In this document: positions 32,210 through 41,826 of the stretch, piece by piece | Numbering within the stretch: position 1 is the first letter of the stretch | How the letters are laid out: each line of letters starts with the position of its first letter | DNA from: CBDBGD01 sp965205235 | GTDB taxonomy: Bacteria; Chloroflexota; Dehalococcoidia; Lucifugimonadales; UBA1127 | Assembly (NCBI GenBank): GCA_965205235.1 | Contig: CBDBGD010000007.1 | Location: 62,001-126,000 of the forward strand | Reading direction: 5' to 3' | Length of the DNA: 64,000 nucleotides | Made by a program: the position numbers and the translations under genes | The notes under the pieces: model-generated | The model's database searches: none | What the model was told of the DNA's origin: nothing | What the model saw: only the letters and a program-made list of their open reading frames with translations

Positions 32210-33853
32210 ATGAAGGGCGCCACCGCCATCGCAAGCATCCTCAGAGCAGAGGGCGTGGACTTCGTGGGGTGCATCCCCTCCCACCCCCTGCTCGACGCGC
32301 TCGCCCTGGAGGACATCCGCCTCATCATCCCCCGCCAGGAGCGGGTGGGCATCAACATGATCGACGGCTTTGGCCGGGTCACCAACGGCCGGCGCACGGG
32401 CGTCTTCCTCATGCAGGCCCAGGCGGGGGCGGAGAACGGCTTTCCCGGCGTCGCCCAAGCCTACGACGACTCGACGCCCATGCTCCTTCTGCCTGCGGGC
32501 TCGCCCAGGGACCGCGTCGGCGTCCACCCCACCTTCAGCCCTCCCCGCAGCTACGCCGACGTGACCAAGTGGGCCGACCAGGTCAACCTGGTGCAGCGCA
32601 TCCCCGAGATGTTCCGCCGCGCCTTCACCAGCCTCCGCACGGGACGCCCTGGCCCGGTGCTCCTGGAGCTCCCCACCGACGTCACCGGCGAGGAGCTCGA
32701 CGAGGCCGCCTTCAGCTATCGACCCGTGGCCGCCCACAAGTCTGCAGGCGACCCCAGGGACGTGGAGGAGGTCGCAGCCGCCCTGCTGAAGGCCCGCCGA
32801 CCGGTCATCCACGCCGGCCAGGGCGTCCTCTACGCGGAGGCCTGGGACGAGCTGCGAGAGCTTGCGGAGCTCCTCCAGGCGCCGATGATGACCACCCTGG
32901 GAGCGAAGGGCGTCTTCCCGGAGGACCATCCCCTCTCGCTGGGGTCCGGGGGCGCCACCACCACTGCCCCTGTCGTCCACTTCTTGAAAGCTGCCGACCT
33001 CGTGGCCGGAATCGGGTGCAGCTTTTCGCTCACAGGCTTCGGCGTCACCATCCCGCCGGGGAAGGTCATGGTCCAGGTCACCAACGACGAGATCGACCTC
33101 AACAAGGACTACGCCATCGACCACGCCGTCATCGGCGACGCCAAGCTCGTCCTCCAGCAGCTGCTCGACGAGGTGCGGGCGCGCCGAAAGCACTCGCCGA
33201 GCGAGCCCAACGGCGTGGCGAGCGAAGTGGCGGCGGTCAAGCAGCAGTGGCTGGCGACCTGGATGCCGCGCTTCACCTGCACCGAGGCGCCGATCAACCC
33301 GTTCCGCGTGGTCTGGGACCTGATGCAGACCGTAGACCGCCGTCGCACCATCGTGACGCCCGACTCAGGCAGTCCTCGAGACCAGATGTCCCCCTTCTAC
33401 GAGGCGCTCTTCCCTCGCAGCTTCATAGGGTGGGGGAAGTCCACGCAGCTTGGCTCCAGCCTGGGCTTCGCCATGGGCGCCAAGCTGGCGGCCCCGGACA
33501 AGCTTGCGGTCAACGTCCTGGGCGACACGGCCTTCGGCATGGTCGGCCTGGACTTCGAGACTGCGGTGCGGGAGCGCATCCCCATCCTCACCGTCCTCCT
33601 CAACAACTCAGGCATGGGAATCTACGGGCCCGACCAGTTCCCCGCGGCCCAGGAGCGCTACCGGATCAAGGACCTTGGCGGGAAGTACGCGGAGGTCGCC
33701 GCGGCCATGGGCGGCTATAGCCGCCGTGTGGAACGCCCGGAGGAAGTCGTCCCTGCCCTGCGGGAGGCCATCGGCGTGGTGGAGGACGGCACCCCGGCCC
33801 TGCTGGAGTTCATCACCAGCCGGGAGCATGCCTCCTCCGTCCGGCTCCGATAG
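32210..33853 (+). CDS. Thiamine-diphosphate-dependent enzyme (acetolactate synthase/decarboxylase family)
   Basis: 547 residues from ATG 32210 with AGGAGG 6 nt upstream. Three-domain ThDP enzyme: the N-terminal domain has the activating Glu in PRQERVGINMIDGFGRV, the central domain runs about residues 180-320, and the C-terminal domain carries the ThDP-Mg motif NVLGDTAFGMVGLDFETAVRERIPILTVLLNN. The family includes acetolactate synthase, benzoylformate and sulfopyruvate decarboxylases. The sequence fits the group often annotated only as ThDP-requiring enzyme. The substrate is not evident and no small regulatory subunit is nearby. It stands alone. Confidence 0.8.
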   Translation: MKGATAIASILRAEGVDFVGCIPSHPLLDALALEDIRLIIPRQERVGINMIDGFGRVTNGRRTGVFLMQAQAGAENGFPGVAQAYDDSTPMLLLPAGSPRDRVGVHPTFSPPRSYADVTKWADQVNLVQRIPEMFRRAFTSLRTGRPGPVLLELPTDVTGEELDEAAFSYRPVAAHKSAGDPRDVEEVAAALLKARRPVIHAGQGVLYAEAWDELRELAELLQAPMMTTLGAKGVFPEDHPLSLGSGGATTTAPVVHFLKAADLVAGIGCSFSLTGFGVTIPPGKVMVQVTNDEIDLNKDYAIDHAVIGDAKLVLQQLLDEVRARRKHSPSEPNGVASEVAAVKQQWLATWMPRFTCTEAPINPFRVVWDLMQTVDRRRTIVTPDSGSPRDQMSPFYEALFPRSFIGWGKSTQLGSSLGFAMGAKLAAPDKLAVNVLGDTAFGMVGLDFETAVRERIPILTVLLNNSGMGIYGPDQFPAAQERYRIKDLGGKYAEVAAAMGGYSRRVERPEEVVPALREAIGVVEDGTPALLEFITSREHASSVRLR

Positions 33854-33925
33854 AGGCGTGCATGGGTCAGATGTGCGCCATCGCATGACACACCTCAGGA
33901 CCACGCGCCTCGGCAGGGGCGAATA

Positions 33926-36142
33926 GTGCTGGGCCGTCTGACCGACTTCGTCTCCAGTCCCCTCGGCAAGTGGATAACGGTCGCTGTCTGGATCATCGCC
34001 GCCGGTCTCCTGATCTCGCAGCTCCCACGGCTCAACGACGCCACCCAGAACGAGGCGGCGCTCTTCCTCCCCAGCGACGCTGAGGCCACCCGGGCCTACG
34101 AGTTTGCACGAGACCGCTTTCCCTCCGCCGGCACGCCGGTGCTCATCGTGTTGCACGATCCGGCCGGCCTGGACCCCGCCGCGTACGAAGCCGCCGCCGA
34201 CATCGACGCGTGGCTGTCCGGCCCCGACGCGCCGGACAACGTGGGCCAGGTTCTCAGCCCCAACGCAGCCATGGTCCCGCAGTCGGGCCTGGTGTCCCCC
34301 GACGGCACCACCATGTACGTCTTCGCAGAGGTCACCGGCGAGCCTGCTGAAGACCCCTTCCGGGACACCGTGGAGGCCATCCGCGACCGCTCGGCGGCAC
34401 TTGGCCTACCTGGCGTCGAGATTGCGGTGGGCGGACCCGGCGGCCTCGTTGTCGACCTCGTCGGAGTGTTCGCGCAGATAGACACGTTGCTGCTGCTTGT
34501 GACGGTGCTGCTCGTGCTGGTGCTGCTGATCATCATCTACCGCTCGCCCATCATGGCCGCGGTCCCGCTGCTGAGCGTGGGCCTCGTCTTCTTCCTTGCC
34601 GGGGCCATAGCCGCCTGGTTCGCACTGCACTTCGACCTGCCGGTCTCCGGCCAGACGACGGGGATCATGACCGTGGTGCTCTTCGGCACTGGAACCGACT
34701 ACGTGCTCTTCGTCTCGGCGCGCTTCCGCGAGGAGCTCACCCGGCACGCGGACCGCCACGAGGCGATGAGGCGCACCATGCGGGGCGTCGGCGGCGCCGT
34801 GGCCTCGGCGGGAGCCACGATCCTCGTGGCCTGCGCCGCGCTGAGCCTCGCGACGTTGCGCTCCTACCAGGCGCTGGGCCCTGTGATCGCCATCGCCGTA
34901 GCGTTGATGATGCTGGCGGCGGTTACCCTCGTTCCGGCAGTGCTGACGGTCTTCGGAAGGCGGGTCTTCTGGCCTATGCAGCCCAAGCTGGAGACCGACG
35001 CGCCGACGCAGGTTGACTGGCGGCGGAGCGTATACGGTAGGGTGGGCGCCGTTGTTCTGCGCCGGCCGGTCATGACGCTGGCCGTCACGGTGCTGGGCCT
35101 CGCGGTGCTGGTGGCAGGTCTGACCTCGTATCGCACCAACTACGACCAGCTCGAGAGCCTGCCGGGCAACACGGAGTCCGTCCGCAGCTTCGAGCTCTTG
35201 CGCGGCGGTTTTCCTGCGGGCGAGCTCTCCCCCACCCGCCTCTACGTGGCACTGCCTGCGGGCGTCAACGCGCTCGATCCTGCAGCGCTCGAGCAGATGG
35301 ACGCTCTCACGATGCGGCTCATCGGCCATCCGGCCGTCGCCGACGTCTCCGGCCCCAGCAGACCCTTTGGCATCGATGGCCCTCCGGTGTCCGAGCTGCC
35401 GGAGGGCAGCGCGCGGCGGTTCGTCTCCGCCGATGGAGGGGCGGGACGCATCGACGTCGTGTTGGAGGCGAACCCCTTCGCTGAGGAGGCAATGGACGCC
35501 GTGCCCCACCTGCGCGCTCTCGCCCGGGAGAGAGCTACGGCACTGGGCCTGCCGCCCGACAGCGTGCTCATCGGCGGAGACACCGCAGAGGCCTACGACA
35601 CGCGCACCGCAGGCAACCGAGACTCACTGGTGGTGCTGCCGCTGATTCTTGCGGCCATAGGCGTGGTGCTGGCGGTGCTGCTGCGCTCGCTTGTCGCGCC
35701 GCTCTACCTGATGGCCACCATCGCGTTCACCTACTTTGCGACGTTCGGCCTTGCGGTGGTGGTGTTCGTCGTTCTGGTGGGGCACGCGGGCGTTGGCCCG
35801 GCGGTGCCGTTCTATCTGTTCGTGTTCCTGAACGCGCTGAGCGTCGACTACAACATCTACCTGATGTCGCGCATCCGCGAGGAGGCGCGGAAGTCCACGC
35901 TGAAGGAGGCGACCGGCTACGCTCTCTCGCGCACGGGGCCGGTCATCACCTCTGCTGGGATCATTCTTGCCGGCACCTTCTCCGCTCTGATGACCCTGCC
36001 GCTCCAGGACCTGCTGCAGCTTGGGTTCGCGGTCGCCGTCGGAGTGCTCATCGACACGTTCATCACTCGCACGCTGGTTGTGCCGGCCATCGTGACCCTT
36101 GTGGGTCGATGGAACTGGTGGCCCTCCCGCATCGCATCCTGA
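33926..36142 (+). CDS. MMPL-family RND transporter
   Basis: This 738-residue membrane protein has two homologous halves, each with an N-terminal helix, an extracytoplasmic domain and a five-helix bundle. The TM4 motif is visible as MTVVLFGTGTDYVLFVSARFREEL in the first half and as NALSVDYNIYLMSRIREEARKS in the second; both acidic and Tyr residues used for proton coupling are kept. MMPL proteins export lipids, hopanoids or drugs. The start is GTG with AGGGG upstream. The substrate is unknown. It converges with the PEP-carboxylase gene pair. Confidence 0.88.
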   Translation: MLGRLTDFVSSPLGKWITVAVWIIAAGLLISQLPRLNDATQNEAALFLPSDAEATRAYEFARDRFPSAGTPVLIVLHDPAGLDPAAYEAAADIDAWLSGPDAPDNVGQVLSPNAAMVPQSGLVSPDGTTMYVFAEVTGEPAEDPFRDTVEAIRDRSAALGLPGVEIAVGGPGGLVVDLVGVFAQIDTLLLLVTVLLVLVLLIIIYRSPIMAAVPLLSVGLVFFLAGAIAAWFALHFDLPVSGQTTGIMTVVLFGTGTDYVLFVSARFREELTRHADRHEAMRRTMRGVGGAVASAGATILVACAALSLATLRSYQALGPVIAIAVALMMLAAVTLVPAVLTVFGRRVFWPMQPKLETDAPTQVDWRRSVYGRVGAVVLRRPVMTLAVTVLGLAVLVAGLTSYRTNYDQLESLPGNTESVRSFELLRGGFPAGELSPTRLYVALPAGVNALDPAALEQMDALTMRLIGHPAVADVSGPSRPFGIDGPPVSELPEGSARRFVSADGGAGRIDVVLEANPFAEEAMDAVPHLRALARERATALGLPPDSVLIGGDTAEAYDTRTAGNRDSLVVLPLILAAIGVVLAVLLRSLVAPLYLMATIAFTYFATFGLAVVVFVVLVGHAGVGPAVPFYLFVFLNALSVDYNIYLMSRIREEARKSTLKEATGYALSRTGPVITSAGIILAGTFSALMTLPLQDLLQLGFAVAVGVLIDTFITRTLVVPAIVTLVGRWNWWPSRIAS

Positions 36143-36169
36143 CCGTCGGTAGCCACACCCGGCGCCTGT

Positions 36170-36511
36170 TCAGGCATCGGGTATTGGCGGTCTAGGGCCA
36201 AACGCCGCTTCTTCGTCTGACAGGGCCTGACGATGGGCGTCATCGGGTGTCCATCCGCTGGCCCTGTATTCGATTTCACGGAGCTCGTGGTAGAGCACAC
36301 GCTCTTCTCTATCGCGGCACTGCTCGGACAGCCAAATCTCGTTGAGCGGAATGCTGAGGGATTCGGGGCCTGCCCGGACGGTACGGTCTTTGTAGACCAC
36401 GTGGTAGCAGGCGACGTGGGCGCCGACGACGTCGTGCGGCACGTACCGGATGCGGTATCCAAGGGATGCGATCTGCCGTCTCACATCGTCAGGTCTGGGA
36501 ATGAGGCCCAC
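36170..36511 (-). CDS. Small HELxE protein downstream of PEP carboxylase, unknown function
   Basis: The 113-residue soluble protein has a striking C-terminal motif, LYHELREIEYRASGWTPDDAHRQALSDEE. It is a HExxE core followed 14-15 residues later by an AH and then DEE, which looks like a metal site and recalls ImmA/IrrE-like mini-metalloproteases. It follows the PEP carboxylase gene by 16 nt on the same strand, so they are likely co-transcribed. I do not recognise a named family; the enzymatic reading is inference. Confidence 0.5.
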   Translation of the reverse strand: MGLIPRPDDVRRQIASLGYRIRYVPHDVVGAHVACYHVVYKDRTVRAGPESLSIPLNEIWLSEQCRDREERVLYHELREIEYRASGWTPDDAHRQALSDEEAAFGPRPPIPDA

Positions 36512-36527
36512 CGTACGTCCGCGGGCG

Positions 36528-38003
36528 CTAGCCGAGGAAGCGGCGCAGTTCTGCAGCCTCTTCGATGTAGTGGCCCATGTGCGCCGAGGCGCTCTCGTGG
36601 GTGCTGCTCGCCCAGATTGCGCTGGTCAGGCCCTCGTGGACTCGGTCCAACTCATCGGTGAACCGGCCCAGCAGGCCCATGTACGTGTCGCCGAGTAGCT
36701 CCTTGACGCGACGTTCGTTCGCAAAGCGCAGGGCGGCGCGCAGATCGCCGTCCAGGCTTGGATAGACCTCCCGCACGAAGGCAAGGTCGCTGTCGCTCAG
36801 GGAGGCCAGGCCCAGCAGCTCCGGTGGGACGCCGATGGAGTACAGCGAGGCAGTGAAGCCTATGGCGCGCGGCAGGGTGACTCCGCCGACTCCACCCAGG
36901 GAACGGCCATAGCCGAAGAGGCCAACGTGAAGCTTGCGCTCCCGCCGCCGCGGCACGTGGCTGGACACGGCCCGAATCACCTTGACCAGACCCTGCACCT
37001 GCGCCTGGTACTCCGCCGCGACTCTCTCCGCTATCTCCCGCGCGACCTGCTCATCGATGGGCACAGGCTCGCCCCGGTTGTGAGAACGGAGCTGGGCAAT
37101 ACCGCGGCGGACGGTCTCCTCGTCATAGTCGTACTTGAAGGCGGACTGGACCGTGAGAGTGTGGGCAGTGGGGTACTCGACGAAGGCGCGTTCGACGTTG
37201 ACGGGGGTCAGGTGTCCGCGGAAGGGCACTGAGCCGGCCCCGATGATGGGGTAGAGGGGCAGCCCCAGCTTGGCTTCCAGGTTGTGGAGGCGCAGCAGCC
37301 CCACCTTCAGGACCAACTCAGCGGTGACGATGCCGTAGTTCAGCGCCGGGTCGCTGCGGGCGAAGAAGACGCGCTGGTACGGGAGGTCTCTGCCGCGTAC
37401 GTACTCCTCGACGATCCGGTCGCAGGCGAACAGGTTCTCCATGTCCTCGATGAGCGGGATGACACGGACGCGCTTGGGAAGAAACTCGCCGACGAATTCT
37501 TTGACGGACTGACCGCCTAGGAGCGTCTGGTCCTCCTGCCCCACGATGACGTTCCGATAGTAGGCCTCGACCAGCGCGACCTCTTCTGCGGAGGTCACCA
37601 TGGGCACGATGACTTCCTGGATGGGCGCGGCGTGCTCGTCGCCGTAGAAGCCGCGGGCCACGTCACACGCCGAGGGCACGCTCTGCAGGGCCTCGACCAT
37701 GGACTTGCGCATGTCGCGCTCGACGCGCGGGTTGGGGACGCGGAGAGTGAGGGCTATGTCGCGTCCAAGCTGGAGCTCATTGCGGAAGAAGTCCGGGTGG
37801 CCCGTGAGCAGCTTCCGCACGACGTGGTTGTCGGCTTCCTTGCCCTCCGAGTCCCACATCTGCTCATCGCAGCCCATGCCGAAGACACTGACGGCCTCCT
37901 CAACCTCCCCCTCGCCCTTCAGGACCCCCGCCTCGTCTGCAAAGGGGGCCCGCATGGCGTTGTCAGGGTGTTGCGTGCTCATCACCTTGGGCACTGCGTG
38001 CAC
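36528..38003 (-). CDS. ppcA: Phosphoenolpyruvate carboxylase, archaeal type
   Basis: 491 residues from GTG 38003, which has an ideal AGGAGG 6 nt upstream. It carboxylates PEP to oxaloacetate, replenishing the TCA cycle. At about 490 residues it is half the size of the common bacterial enzyme (~900). It carries features of the archaeal-type family: VMSTQHPDNA at the N terminus, MVTSAEEV, LIEDMENLF, the SDPALNYG loop and GAGSVPFRGHLTP. The archaeal type is known in a limited set of bacteria. Most of the allosteric regions of the large enzyme are missing. Confidence 0.9.
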   Translation of the reverse strand: MHAVPKVMSTQHPDNAMRAPFADEAGVLKGEGEVEEAVSVFGMGCDEQMWDSEGKEADNHVVRKLLTGHPDFFRNELQLGRDIALTLRVPNPRVERDMRKSMVEALQSVPSACDVARGFYGDEHAAPIQEVIVPMVTSAEEVALVEAYYRNVIVGQEDQTLLGGQSVKEFVGEFLPKRVRVIPLIEDMENLFACDRIVEEYVRGRDLPYQRVFFARSDPALNYGIVTAELVLKVGLLRLHNLEAKLGLPLYPIIGAGSVPFRGHLTPVNVERAFVEYPTAHTLTVQSAFKYDYDEETVRRGIAQLRSHNRGEPVPIDEQVAREIAERVAAEYQAQVQGLVKVIRAVSSHVPRRRERKLHVGLFGYGRSLGGVGGVTLPRAIGFTASLYSIGVPPELLGLASLSDSDLAFVREVYPSLDGDLRAALRFANERRVKELLGDTYMGLLGRFTDELDRVHEGLTSAIWASSTHESASAHMGHYIEEAAELRRFLG

Positions 38004-38151
38004 GACGCGCCTCCTGGCCCGTTGGGACCGCCCATCCCTGTGGTCGCTGCTACCGACGCCGTACGATCGCACAGCACCGTGATGGCGGTAATATATCGAG
38101 CGCGGTGTGCGCCCGCAAGTTTAGCAACAGGCGGCAGCTAGTCCAGTCCTC

Positions 38152-38181
38152 CTTGCTGCCTGTTGGCTGCGGGGGCTATAC
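38152..38181 (+). promoter_or_regulatory. Promoter upstream of the six-helix membrane protein
   Basis: TTGCTG (38152-38157) and TATACT (38176-38181) with an 18-nt spacer, about 70 nt before the ATG, in the 249-bp gap shared with the divergent ppcA gene. Confidence 0.4.
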
Positions 38182-38252
38182 TGCGCAAGAGCCGCAGCAG
38201 CGCGTGCGGCTATACAGCAGCGTCCAAGCCGAGACGGAGGAGGAGGGAAAGG

Positions 38253-38969
38253 ATGACACTCAAGTACGCAGGTTGTGCCTTGATGGTCGGCGTCCTCGTG
38301 GCCTTCGTGGCCCCGCTGTTCATGCCGGGGTACACGTTCATAAACTCGGTTGACCAGACCGACTTCCCCAAAGCGCTGGAGGCCTTGGGCGATGCGCCGA
38401 TCCTGGCGCAGTGGATGAACTTCCTTTCACTCATTGCATTGCTGTTGATGGCCTTCGGCTTCCTGCGCCTCTACCCTCTGGCCAGCCAGCAACCCGGGCT
38501 GGGAGGGAGGCTCCTACAGTTCGGCATTCTCGCCACCCTTATCGAATGGAGCATCGGTATCCTCGCGACGGGGATGCGGCACTTCGAGGTCCACCTGATG
38601 CAACGCAGCAACATTGAAGCGGGTCAGCTGGCGACAGACCTGGAAGCCGCGGCTCTGAACGTCCATATAGAAGTCACGGCGATCTCGTTGGCATTTGTGG
38701 CGCTAGCCCCCATAGCGTCCACCATCTTCGGCCTTGGGCTGTCCCATCGGTTCGCTGAAATGAACGCCCTCAAGATCGCGTGCTACATCCTGGTGGCAAG
38801 CGGACTCGTGGGGCTGGTCAACTTCGTATTTGCCCTTAACGCCCCTGATGCTGGGCTCCGGTCCCTGATGCTGATAAACACCATAGTCCTCTACATTCAG
38901 GGGTTGTGCCTGATCGCCATCGGGTACGCTATGTACAAGGGACGGGAAGAGTTCACCGTGGAGGCGTAG
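38253..38969 (+). CDS. Polytopic membrane protein of unknown function
   Basis: 238 residues from ATG 38253, preceded by GGAGGAGGGAAAGG. Six predicted membrane segments (about 6-25, 52-72, 90-110, 140-165, 180-200 and 208-230). The only notable polar patch is GMRHFEVHLMQRSNIEAGQL between the third and fourth helices, which might bind a ligand or metal. No family is recognised with confidence. Codon use is slightly less GC-biased than in its neighbours. Confidence 0.65.
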   Translation: MTLKYAGCALMVGVLVAFVAPLFMPGYTFINSVDQTDFPKALEALGDAPILAQWMNFLSLIALLLMAFGFLRLYPLASQQPGLGGRLLQFGILATLIEWSIGILATGMRHFEVHLMQRSNIEAGQLATDLEAAALNVHIEVTAISLAFVALAPIASTIFGLGLSHRFAEMNALKIACYILVASGLVGLVNFVFALNAPDAGLRSLMLINTIVLYIQGLCLIAIGYAMYKGREEFTVEA

Positions 38970-39221
38970 GACGCCTCTCCCCCCGTCCAGAGTGACTGGG
39001 ACTACGCCGGGAGGAGGTCGAATTGAGCGTTCGGCCTTCTCCCGTTCCCCGACTCACTATCATCTACTACCTCTATCTGCACCGAAAGGACATCCTGCCA
39101 GCGGCGCATCGCGGAAGCGCTGCACGTCTCGCAGGCGCCCCGACCCGTACTTCAGTATGATCGCGGCGCGGAGAGCATCATCGAGCAAGCAAGTAACTGC
39201 CACGGGTACGAGGAGGACGCA

Positions 39222-41753
39222 GTGAGCACAAGGGACCAAGGGCACAACGGGACGCTCACCATCTCAAGGCACAGAGCTCGGAAGACTAGACCATCGGCAA
39301 TGTGGGCCGGAGCGCTCATGGCCGTTGCACTCTTGGTCGGGGCTCTAGCCCTAGAGGGGCCCTCCATCCTGTGGGCGCAGGAAGAGACGGCTTGCGCGAC
39401 GATAGACCTCGGTGCGCTCGGTGGCGAGGCGGAGAGCGGGATCGAAGCAGCCGGGAGCTGGACGACCGAGGACTGCGACTCGGCGTTCCGGTCCGGCAGT
39501 GATGCCCACATGTATCGATTCGAAGTGGTGGAGGGCGGTCGAATTAGGGTGGACCTGACGTCCGTCGAAGCCGACTCCTATCTGTACCTGCTGGACGGGG
39601 AAGGCACACGCCTGACAGACAATGATGATGGTGGCGCCGGCCTCAATGCGCGAGTCGAGCGTGACCTAACACCGGGCATCTATTTGGTCGAGGCGACTAC
39701 GGTGGGCGGGCGCGCGCGCGGCGCGGCGGACTTCTCGCTCTCAGTCAGCCGCGTCACGGGATGCGAGCCCGTCGACCTCGGAGCACTGGGGCCAAAGGAG
39801 GCGCTGACCGCGTCCGGGTCCTGGACGCTGGACACCTGCGGTTCGGGCTTTGTCGTCGAACATCCGGCGCATCGCTATCTGTTCACGCTGCCGGAGGACG
39901 GCCGTGTGGTTATCGACTTGCTGTCAATGGACGGCGACCCCGTGTTATCGCTGATATCGCTCTCGGCGGGGCTCATCGGGGCCAACGACGACGGCGGCGA
40001 GCGGCGCAACTCGCGTATCGAGCGCTATCTCCCCGCGGGCGCCTATCTCATCGAGGCAACAACCTATCTGGAGCGCGACTATCAGCCCCTGCGAGCCGAC
40101 TTCGACCTCGTCGTTCGTTTCGTGGACGAGGAGGAAAAGCAGCAGCGCTTCCAAATGAAGATCGAGCAGACGCACACCCCGGAACAAGTGGTGGCGGGTG
40201 AGCCATTCCCCGTCCACTTCCGCGTCGGCAACCTCGGCGGAGGGGACCTGGCCACCGGCGCGGCAAGCGTGCGACTGTACGTAGTTGGGCCACGGGTGTT
40301 CGATATCACCCCCCACATCGCTGCGTCATCGGATCGCTGGCAGGCCGGAGTCTCCTACCACACCGGCCCGCCGGCAGCGAGCGCGTCCAGTACGGAGATC
40401 AACCAGGTGGCGCCGTTTGAGGCCATCTTCAACAGCCCCGGTCCAACCTGGCTGTTCGTCGGTGTTGTCACCTATAACACGTCAAGGGAGGAAGTAGGGT
40501 TCCACGGAATCTGGCGGAACCTGATGGTGCTGAGCGGCAGCACGTACGATCCGGTCACAGTGACGGTGGAAGACCTGGCCTACCAGGTGGCGGCGGAAGC
40601 CGACGAAGACGGCATAGTAACGCCCACGGTCAGCTCCGTGGCAGACCCGGATGCGGACGTTGATCCGGCGGTGCGGGCCAAGGCCGTCTACGCAGCGGGC
40701 GTGAGCACACAGGTGCTGGAAGGCCTGTTCGAGCGGCCAGGGGTTGCCGGGCTGACCGCTCCGGAGGAGACGGCAGCGATCAGCGTGGACAGCCCGTCGT
40801 CGACCACCCTGCTGACGGCGTTCGCTGACCAGTACGAAAGCGCCATCGCGGCGTCCGGCCTGGCTGACGCGCTGGCCAGGGGAGAGGTGGTCAACCCGGC
40901 GGCGGTGGAAGACGTCCTGCTCGCCGCCGCCGGACCGGCAGCGGCCCAGTACGGGTCTCTCGCCGAGTCCTGGGCCGCCCTGCAGGAGCACAACGACGGT
41001 GACGAGGCGCTGTCATTCGCAGACGCCTTCGCTCTGATGTCCGAGCTCGCCTACGCCGAACGCGTCCTGGCGCCCGTGATCAGGGCCGGCGAGGCCGTTG
41101 AGGCGAGCCGCGAGGCCGACGACGGCTGGGAGGACGAGGACGTCCATCTGATGGTGGCCGAGCTGGCCGGTCAGGTCTCCTGCCACAACGCGTCCGATGT
41201 GCTGCAAGACGCGCTCGAGGCGTCTGCCGCGGCAGACGTCGACGACCTGCTCGCGCTGGACAGCGAGCTGCGCGCAGCGCTGCCGGTCTTCGGCATGGCG
41301 GTCGACGGCGCTCTGTGCGGCGCCTCAGCCGTCGATGCGGCTAACTCCCATTTCCTACGGTCCCTCTCCATCGCCGGGAGCGCCGACCTGCGCGATCTCA
41401 TCGCGCCGGAGGAGGCCCCGACTACGTACACCATCCGCATCATCGCAAGGGTGCTCGAGGACGGCCGCATCGAGCACGGTGTGGAGTTCGCGAACGGCCG
41501 GCAGGTGCTGCCGTCCGTTCGCTACTTTGCCACAAACGCCTCTGTCGATCAGTGGCGCACGAGCAGCGACATCGGGTTCGGCGGTACGGATATCGGCAAG
41601 ACCCGCCTGCGGCGCCTGTCGGACGGCCGCGTAGAGATGAGCTTCGAGACCACCGACGGCGAGACCATCGAACCGGAGGTCCGCTACCTGCCCGCCGACC
41701 CTCCCGTTGACGTCTGGCTCCGCAGCGGCGAGATCGAGGTGCTGGTGGAGTAG
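39222..41753 (+). CDS. Large secreted protein with PPC-like and C-terminal duplicated repeats
   Basis: 843 residues from GTG 39222 (GAGGAGG 5 nt upstream). A long N-terminal tail precedes a signal segment (about 28-52, ending IL-WAQ). Two pre-peptidase-C-terminal-like beta domains follow, each opening with C-x-DLGALG and containing DNDDGG/ANDDGG and LIEATT (about 57-160 and 164-285). A CARDB-like module (about 300-440), a helical part (about 460-730) and a C-terminal tandem of ~45-residue units come next. The units share the pattern DGRxE, then PxVRYxP, then VDxWxxSxxI. No protease domain is visible. Probably a surface or matrix protein. Confidence 0.75.
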   Translation: MSTRDQGHNGTLTISRHRARKTRPSAMWAGALMAVALLVGALALEGPSILWAQEETACATIDLGALGGEAESGIEAAGSWTTEDCDSAFRSGSDAHMYRFEVVEGGRIRVDLTSVEADSYLYLLDGEGTRLTDNDDGGAGLNARVERDLTPGIYLVEATTVGGRARGAADFSLSVSRVTGCEPVDLGALGPKEALTASGSWTLDTCGSGFVVEHPAHRYLFTLPEDGRVVIDLLSMDGDPVLSLISLSAGLIGANDDGGERRNSRIERYLPAGAYLIEATTYLERDYQPLRADFDLVVRFVDEEEKQQRFQMKIEQTHTPEQVVAGEPFPVHFRVGNLGGGDLATGAASVRLYVVGPRVFDITPHIAASSDRWQAGVSYHTGPPAASASSTEINQVAPFEAIFNSPGPTWLFVGVVTYNTSREEVGFHGIWRNLMVLSGSTYDPVTVTVEDLAYQVAAEADEDGIVTPTVSSVADPDADVDPAVRAKAVYAAGVSTQVLEGLFERPGVAGLTAPEETAAISVDSPSSTTLLTAFADQYESAIAASGLADALARGEVVNPAAVEDVLLAAAGPAAAQYGSLAESWAALQEHNDGDEALSFADAFALMSELAYAERVLAPVIRAGEAVEASREADDGWEDEDVHLMVAELAGQVSCHNASDVLQDALEASAAADVDDLLALDSELRAALPVFGMAVDGALCGASAVDAANSHFLRSLSIAGSADLRDLIAPEEAPTTYTIRIIARVLEDGRIEHGVEFANGRQVLPSVRYFATNASVDQWRTSSDIGFGGTDIGKTRLRRLSDGRVEMSFETTDGETIEPEVRYLPADPPVDVWLRSGEIEVLVE

Positions 41754-41826
41754 GGCAGAGCGAACAGCACCGTCAAGACGCCGAGGGTCGCGTCACAACG
41801 GGAGCGGCCAGCGGGGGAACGCCCGC

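Noticed and set aside
31548..32213. Open frames across the ~310-bp repeat (31548-32213 plus, 63318-63887 minus)
   Set aside because: The two repeat copies are similar at DNA level but their translations switch frame, so there is no conserved protein.
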